64,000 bases of DNA from Salinisphaera dokdonensis (GTDB taxonomy: Bacteria > Pseudomonadota > Gammaproteobacteria > Nevskiales > Salinisphaeraceae). The notes beneath the pieces are model-generated. The model was given only the letters and a program-made list of their open reading frames with translations. It was not told where the DNA came from and ran no database searches. This document shows, piece after piece, positions 60,038 through 64,000 of the stretch. The stretch lies in the NCBI RefSeq assembly GCF_040361215.1, contig NZ_APND01000003.1, forward strand, positions 62,001 to 126,000, written 5' to 3'. Both the position numbers and the translations under genes were made by a program. The first letter of the stretch is position 1. Each line of letters opens with the position of its first letter.

Positions 60038-60592
60038 TCACAACCTGAACGCCTCGACCGAAGCCGGCAGAAGCGGCCATCGACGCAGTTCGCGATAGGC
60101 GCCGGGCGCGCCGTTCACGCCACTCGCGATCAACGAAAAATCGGTTACGGGCCAGCGTATCGGTGTGATCGATCGCGTTTCCAGTACCGCCGCTTTGCGC
60201 TCGATCGTGATATGCGGACGAAAGCGCCTGCCATCAATAGCCGAATGTGTATTTTTATACAGCATTCGAGACAGGGCTGGCAACGCCTGGGGTGGCTCGC
60301 TCGGGGCGAGCCAGTTGATGCCGGCATGGGCAAAACCGCCGACATGGTCCAGCGCCAGCGCGAAAGCCGGCATCTGCGCCGCGTCGCCACGCGCCAACAA
60401 CGTATCGATCTGCATATCGTCCACGTTGCCGATGAACGCCAGTGTGAGGTGCAAGCGATCGGTAGACACCGCCTGCCCCGTCAGTCCAAGAGACTGTGCC
60501 AGTTCGCCAATTTCCGCCGCGACCGAAGCTGGCGGCATGAGCGCGAAGAAAACGCGGCTGCGTGATTCGCAGGCATGGCGCGGCGCCGGCAT
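60038..60592 (-). CDS. thpR: RNA 2',3'-cyclic phosphodiesterase (ThpR/LigT)
   Basis: 184 residues. The two HxTx motifs of the 2H phosphoesterase family are present: HLTLAFIGNVDD (about 48-59) and HITIERKAAV (about 125-134). The N-terminal VFFALMPPASVAAEIGELA is typical. It opens 2',3'-cyclic phosphate RNA ends or ligates 2'-5' in vitro. Located between pncC and recA, same strand; the 14-base gap from pncC suggests one transcript. Confidence 0.9.
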   Translation of the reverse strand: MPAPRHACESRSRVFFALMPPASVAAEIGELAQSLGLTGQAVSTDRLHLTLAFIGNVDDMQIDTLLARGDAAQMPAFALALDHVGGFAHAGINWLAPSEPPQALPALSRMLYKNTHSAIDGRRFRPHITIERKAAVLETRSITPIRWPVTDFSLIASGVNGAPGAYRELRRWPLLPASVEAFRL

Positions 60593-60606
60593 ATAACGCG
60601 CGGCTG

Positions 60607-61116
60607 TTACTGCGCGTCGGCCCGCTCGCGCAGGCCGACTAGTGCAGCGACCACGCTCTGACGGCGCACTTCCGCGCGCTCACCGTCGAACTGGTAGCGC
60701 ACCACATCAGGACGACCTGCGCGCGCCATCCAGCCAATGAAGACCGTGCCTACCGGCTTGTCTTCGCTGCCACCGCCCGGGCCGGCGACGCCGGAAACCG
60801 CAACTGCCCAATCCGCCGGGCTGTGCGCAAGCGTGCCCTCGAGCATGGCAGCAACCACCGGCTCGCTGACGGCACCGTGCGCCTCCAGCAAGGCATCGGG
60901 AACGCCAAGGCATTCCTGTTTCGCGGCATTCGAATAAGTGACGAAGCCGCGCTCGAACCAGTCGGAGCTCCCCGCGCGGTCGGTACAGGCCGCCGCGATC
61001 ATCCCGCCAGTGCAGGATTCCGCCGTCGCCAATCTCTGACCGCGGCCCGGCAGCAGCGTGGCAAGTTGCTCGACGAGCGAGGCAATGGATTTCTGGGCAT
61101 CGTAAGCTGCGATCAT
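60607..61116 (-). CDS. pncC: Nicotinamide-nucleotide amidohydrolase PncC (CinA C-terminal domain)
   Basis: 169 residues, the stand-alone CinA C-terminal domain form. Signatures: RLATAESCTGGMIAAACTDR (about 29-48) with the catalytic Ser, FERGFVTYSNAAKQECLGVP, VSEPVVAAMLEGTLAHSPAD, and AVSGVAGPGGGSEDKPVGTV (about 108-127). It deamidates nicotinamide mononucleotide in pyridine nucleotide salvage. The start at 61116 gives the standard length; the longer open frame beyond it overlaps the mutS promoter. Upstream of recA in most gammaproteobacteria, and divergent from mutS here. Confidence 0.93.
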   Translation of the reverse strand: MIAAYDAQKSIASLVEQLATLLPGRGQRLATAESCTGGMIAAACTDRAGSSDWFERGFVTYSNAAKQECLGVPDALLEAHGAVSEPVVAAMLEGTLAHSPADWAVAVSGVAGPGGGSEDKPVGTVFIGWMARAGRPDVVRYQFDGERAEVRRQSVVAALVGLRERADAQ

Positions 61117-61245
61117 CCAACGTATTATGCCAACAATCGCGCCTGCGAAGAGACGCCGATTGCGTCTACAATCCGCGCCCGCCCACACGGGCCGCCTTCG
61201 ACGACTGGCGCAGGCACCGGCCCGGCCCTGACCAAGTAAAGGCTC

Positions 61246-63882
61246 ATGAGCGCATCCCGCACCGGCGAACAACGCAACGAGATCTCGCCCGACGATTTCA
61301 CTCAGCACACGCCGATGATGCGCCAGTATCTCGGCATCAAGGCGGACTATCCGCACATGCTGCTGTTCTATCGCATGGGTGATTTCTACGAGCTGTTCTT
61401 CGACGACGCCCACCGCGCCGCCGAGCTGCTCGATATCACCCTTACCGCGCGCGGTGAATCGGCCGGACGCTCGATCCCGATGGCCGGGGTGCCCTATCAC
61501 GCCGCCGAGGGTTATCTGGCGCGCCTGATCGCAAAGGGCGAATCGATCGCCATCTGCGAACAGCTGGAAGCGCCGGGCGCGACCAAGGGCCCGGTCAAGC
61601 GTGAGGTCGTACGCGTGGTCACGCCGGGCACGGTCACCGACGATGCCCTGCTCGAGGCCCGGCGCGCCAACCTGATCGTGGCCCTCGCGCCGGCCAAGCG
61701 CGCGATCGGCATTGCGGTGCTGGAACTGGCGCGCGGCGATTTCGCGGTCACCGAAGTTGCCGACGATACCGCACTGGCCGCCGAACTAGCGCGTCTGGAT
61801 CCGGCCGAAATCGTGATCGGCGAGCAGTCGACGCTGGATCTGCCCAGCGACGGCGTCGCGATCACCCGTCGTCCGAGCTGGCTGTTCGATGCGGTCAGCG
61901 CACGACGCCGGCTCGAAGGCTTTTTCGAGGTCGCCCAGCTCGACGCCTTCGGCTGTGCCGATCTGCCGCGTGCGATTGCCGCGGCGGGCGCACTGGTCGA
62001 TTACGTCGAAGCCACCCAGCAGGCGGCGCTATCGCATATCAAGAGCCTGCGCACCTACGCGGTGACCGATACGCTGGTGCTGGATGCTTCGACCCGCCGC
62101 AACCTGGAAATCGAACGCAGTGCGAGTGGCGACACGCGCCATAGCCTGGTCGGCTTGCTCGATCGCTGTGCCACGCCGATGGGCGCCCGCGCGCTGCGCC
62201 GCTGGCTGGCCGAGCCGCTGCGCAACTTCGATATCCTGCGCCATCGCCATTTGGCGATCGAAACGCTGCTGTCCGGCAGCCATGCCGGGCTGTCGGAACG
62301 GCTCAAGGAAGTGCCGGACGTCGAGCGTATCGCCACCCGAATCGCGCTCGCCTCGGCGCGCCCGCGCGATCTGTCCGGGCTGAGCCGTGCGCTGGTCGCC
62401 CTGCCGGCGATTCGCAGGACGCTGGCCGGTCTCGACGCGCCGCTGCTGGCCGCGCTGCACGAACAGATCGACCCGGCCGAGGAAGTCCGCGCCCTGCTCG
62501 AGCGTGCCGTGATCGACAATCCGCCGGTGGTGATCCGCGACGGCGGCGTGATCGCGCCCGGCTACGATGACACGTTGGACGAGCTCCGCAACCTGTCGGC
62601 CAACGCGGACGGCTTCCTCGCCGAACTGGAAATGCGCGAGCGCGAACGCACCGGCGTGGAGACGCTCAAGGTCGGCTATAACCGCGTGCACGGCTATTAC
62701 ATCGAGATGGGCCGGATGCACGCCGAGAAGGCACCGATCGACTACCAGCGGCGCCAGACGCTCAAGGCGGTCGAACGTTACATCACCCCGGAACTGAAGA
62801 AATTCGAGGACCAGGTGCTCTCCGCGCGAGAGCGCGCGCTGGCACGCGAGAAGGCGCTCTACAACGAGCTGGTCGAAAGTCTGGCCGCGCATCTGCCGCG
62901 GCTGCAGGCGATCGCCGCGGGCCTTGCCAGCCTCGACGTGCTCTGCGCGCTGACCCGCTGCGCACTCGATTGCCACTGGGTTGCGCCAACCCTGACCGAT
63001 ACGCCGGGCATCCAGATCACCGGCGGGCGCCATCCGGTCGTGGAGCGTTTTTCCGACACGCCGTTCGTGGCCAACGACACCGTGCTCGACGACGACTGCC
63101 GGCTGCTGCTGATCACTGGCCCGAACATGGGCGGCAAATCCACGTACATGCGCCAGACCGCGCTGATCGTGCTGCTGACCCATATCGGCAGCTTCGTGCC
63201 GGCCGATGCCGCGACCATCGGTCCGCTGGATCGCATCTTCACGCGTATCGGCGCGGGAGATGACCTATCGGCCGGCCAGTCGACCTTCATGGTCGAAATG
63301 AGCGAGACCGCGCAGATTCTGCACCACGCCACTGATCGGTCACTGGTACTTCTCGACGAAATCGGGCGCGGCACCTCGACCTACGACGGCCTGGCGCTGG
63401 CCCGCGCGGTGGCAGAGCGGCTGGCGCGCCACAACCACTCTTACACCCTGTTCGCGACCCACTACTTCGAGCTGACCCAACTGGCCGAGAATTGGCCCGC
63501 CAGCCGAAATGCACATTTCGAAGTGGCCGACTACAACAACGGCGGCGAACAGAAACTGGTGTTCCTGCACGCGATCCGGCCCGGCCCGGCATCGCGCAGT
63601 TTCGGCTTGCAGGTGGCCGCACTCGCCGGCGTGCCGCGTACGGTGATTCGCCAGGCCGAAAAGCATCTGGCGGAGCTGGAAGCCCAGTCGCGCGCCGAAT
63701 CCGGTCCCCAGATGGGCCTGTTCGAACCGGCCCCGGAAGTGAAAAAGCCGGCCGAACCCGATCCGTTACACGACGCGATCACCGATCTGGACTGCGACGA
63801 CATGACGCCGCGCGAAGCGCTCGATCTGCTTTACCGTCTCAAGCGTATTGCGAGCGAGCGCAGCGATACGCCGGGCGGCTAG
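61246..63882 (+). CDS. mutS: DNA mismatch repair protein MutS
   Basis: 878 residues. Mismatch-recognition Phe-x-Glu in YRMGDFYELFFDDAHRAAEL (about 44-52), connector and lever domains, clamp with GYNRVHGYYIEMGRMHAEKA (about 474-493), ATPase Walker A LLITGPNMGGKSTYMRQTAL (about 622-641), DRSLVLLDEIGRGTSTYDG (Walker B and signature, about 696-714), and a C-terminal helix-turn-helix/tetramerisation segment (DDMTPREALDLLYRLKRIAS). It binds mismatches and recruits MutL. The 129-base gap to pncC is a divergent promoter region. Confidence 0.97.
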   Translation: MSASRTGEQRNEISPDDFTQHTPMMRQYLGIKADYPHMLLFYRMGDFYELFFDDAHRAAELLDITLTARGESAGRSIPMAGVPYHAAEGYLARLIAKGESIAICEQLEAPGATKGPVKREVVRVVTPGTVTDDALLEARRANLIVALAPAKRAIGIAVLELARGDFAVTEVADDTALAAELARLDPAEIVIGEQSTLDLPSDGVAITRRPSWLFDAVSARRRLEGFFEVAQLDAFGCADLPRAIAAAGALVDYVEATQQAALSHIKSLRTYAVTDTLVLDASTRRNLEIERSASGDTRHSLVGLLDRCATPMGARALRRWLAEPLRNFDILRHRHLAIETLLSGSHAGLSERLKEVPDVERIATRIALASARPRDLSGLSRALVALPAIRRTLAGLDAPLLAALHEQIDPAEEVRALLERAVIDNPPVVIRDGGVIAPGYDDTLDELRNLSANADGFLAELEMRERERTGVETLKVGYNRVHGYYIEMGRMHAEKAPIDYQRRQTLKAVERYITPELKKFEDQVLSARERALAREKALYNELVESLAAHLPRLQAIAAGLASLDVLCALTRCALDCHWVAPTLTDTPGIQITGGRHPVVERFSDTPFVANDTVLDDDCRLLLITGPNMGGKSTYMRQTALIVLLTHIGSFVPADAATIGPLDRIFTRIGAGDDLSAGQSTFMVEMSETAQILHHATDRSLVLLDEIGRGTSTYDGLALARAVAERLARHNHSYTLFATHYFELTQLAENWPASRNAHFEVADYNNGGEQKLVFLHAIRPGPASRSFGLQVAALAGVPRTVIRQAEKHLAELEAQSRAESGPQMGLFEPAPEVKKPAEPDPLHDAITDLDCDDMTPREALDLLYRLKRIASERSDTPGG

Positions 63883-63886
63883 CCCA

Positions 63887-64000
63887 CTAGCCGGCGAACG
63901 ACGTCGCCATTTTCACCAGCCCGACGAGCAGCACGATCAGCAGGATCGTCGCCAGCAGGCCGAGCAGAATAAAGTGACTGGCCTTGCCGCGAGTGAAGTC
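63887..64000 (-). CDS. C-terminal end of a small membrane protein, probably DUF2970
   Basis: Thirty-seven codons and a stop (TAG at 63889-63887) are visible; the rest lies beyond the window. The peptide DFTRGKASHFILLGLLATIL continues as a membrane helix and ends VGLVKMATSFAG. The pattern D-F-x-x-G-K-x-x-H-F-I followed by one helix near the C-terminus fits DUF2970 proteins of gamma- and betaproteobacteria, whose function is unknown. It converges on mutS with only 4 bases between the stop codons. Confidence 0.6.
   Translation of the reverse strand, partial: DFTRGKASHFILLGLLATILLIVLLVGLVKMATSFAG

Overview
The window is gene-dense, GC-rich DNA from a gammaproteobacterium. The best taxonomic signal is the order mutS / pncC / thpR / recA / recX / alaS / lysC / csrA / tRNA-Ser(GCT) / tRNA-Arg(ACG). 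It matches the E. coli recA-recX-alaS-csrA-serV-argVYZQ neighbourhood, with lysC inserted. Two TRAP transporters and acidic proteins suggest a marine or halophilic aerobe (for example Salinisphaera-like), but the genus cannot be fixed from the sequence. No phage, insertion sequence or CRISPR array was found.

Layout. 1-10.4 kb is mixed: a cut-off WYL regulator, a lipoprotein metallophosphatase of the 5'-nucleotidase family, an SRPBCC-SDR fusion overlapping an ABC1 kinase, the preQ0/preQ1 transporter gene yhhQ behind a likely preQ1-I riboswitch, and a four-gene run joining an arylsulfotransferase-like protein, two membrane proteins and a PAPS-type sulfotransferase. 10.5-12.7 kb holds glcG and a lactate/glycolate permease. 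14-44.9 kb is a large aromatic-catabolism island. 44.9-52.9 kb is a leucine/isovalerate-type operon (liuA, liuB, liuD) whose expected last two enzymes appear to be replaced by a MaoC hydratase and a CitE-like lyase, with a divergent TetR regulator. 53.4-64 kb is the housekeeping block.

How the aromatic genes work together. Fcs and Ech turn hydroxycinnamates (p-coumarate, ferulate) into 4-hydroxybenzaldehyde or vanillin. MdlC turns benzoylformate-type acids into the matching aldehyde. Vdh oxidises aldehydes to 4-hydroxybenzoate or vanillate. PobA makes protocatechuate. PcaHG, PcaB, a fused PcaD-PcaC (PcaL), PcaIJ and PcaF carry it to succinyl-CoA and acetyl-CoA, so every step from p-coumarate is present. 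Vanillate O-demethylase (vanAB) is not in the window. Uptake is covered by two TRAP systems, a porin with a periplasmic MBL-fold hydrolase, and an AAHS-type MFS permease.

Regulation can be partly read by eye. Sites of the form GTTCG-N5-CGCAC (or CGAAC), the known PcaR-type IclR operator, lie before the second TRAP operon, twice before the MFS gene, before vdh (weaker), before the iclR gene and before pcaI. A PcaQ-type ATAACC-N4-GGTTAT site lies before pcaHG. A MarR-type palindrome before ech has a related copy before the first TRAP operon. Divergent LysR/mdlC and TetR/liu promoters carry their own inverted repeats.
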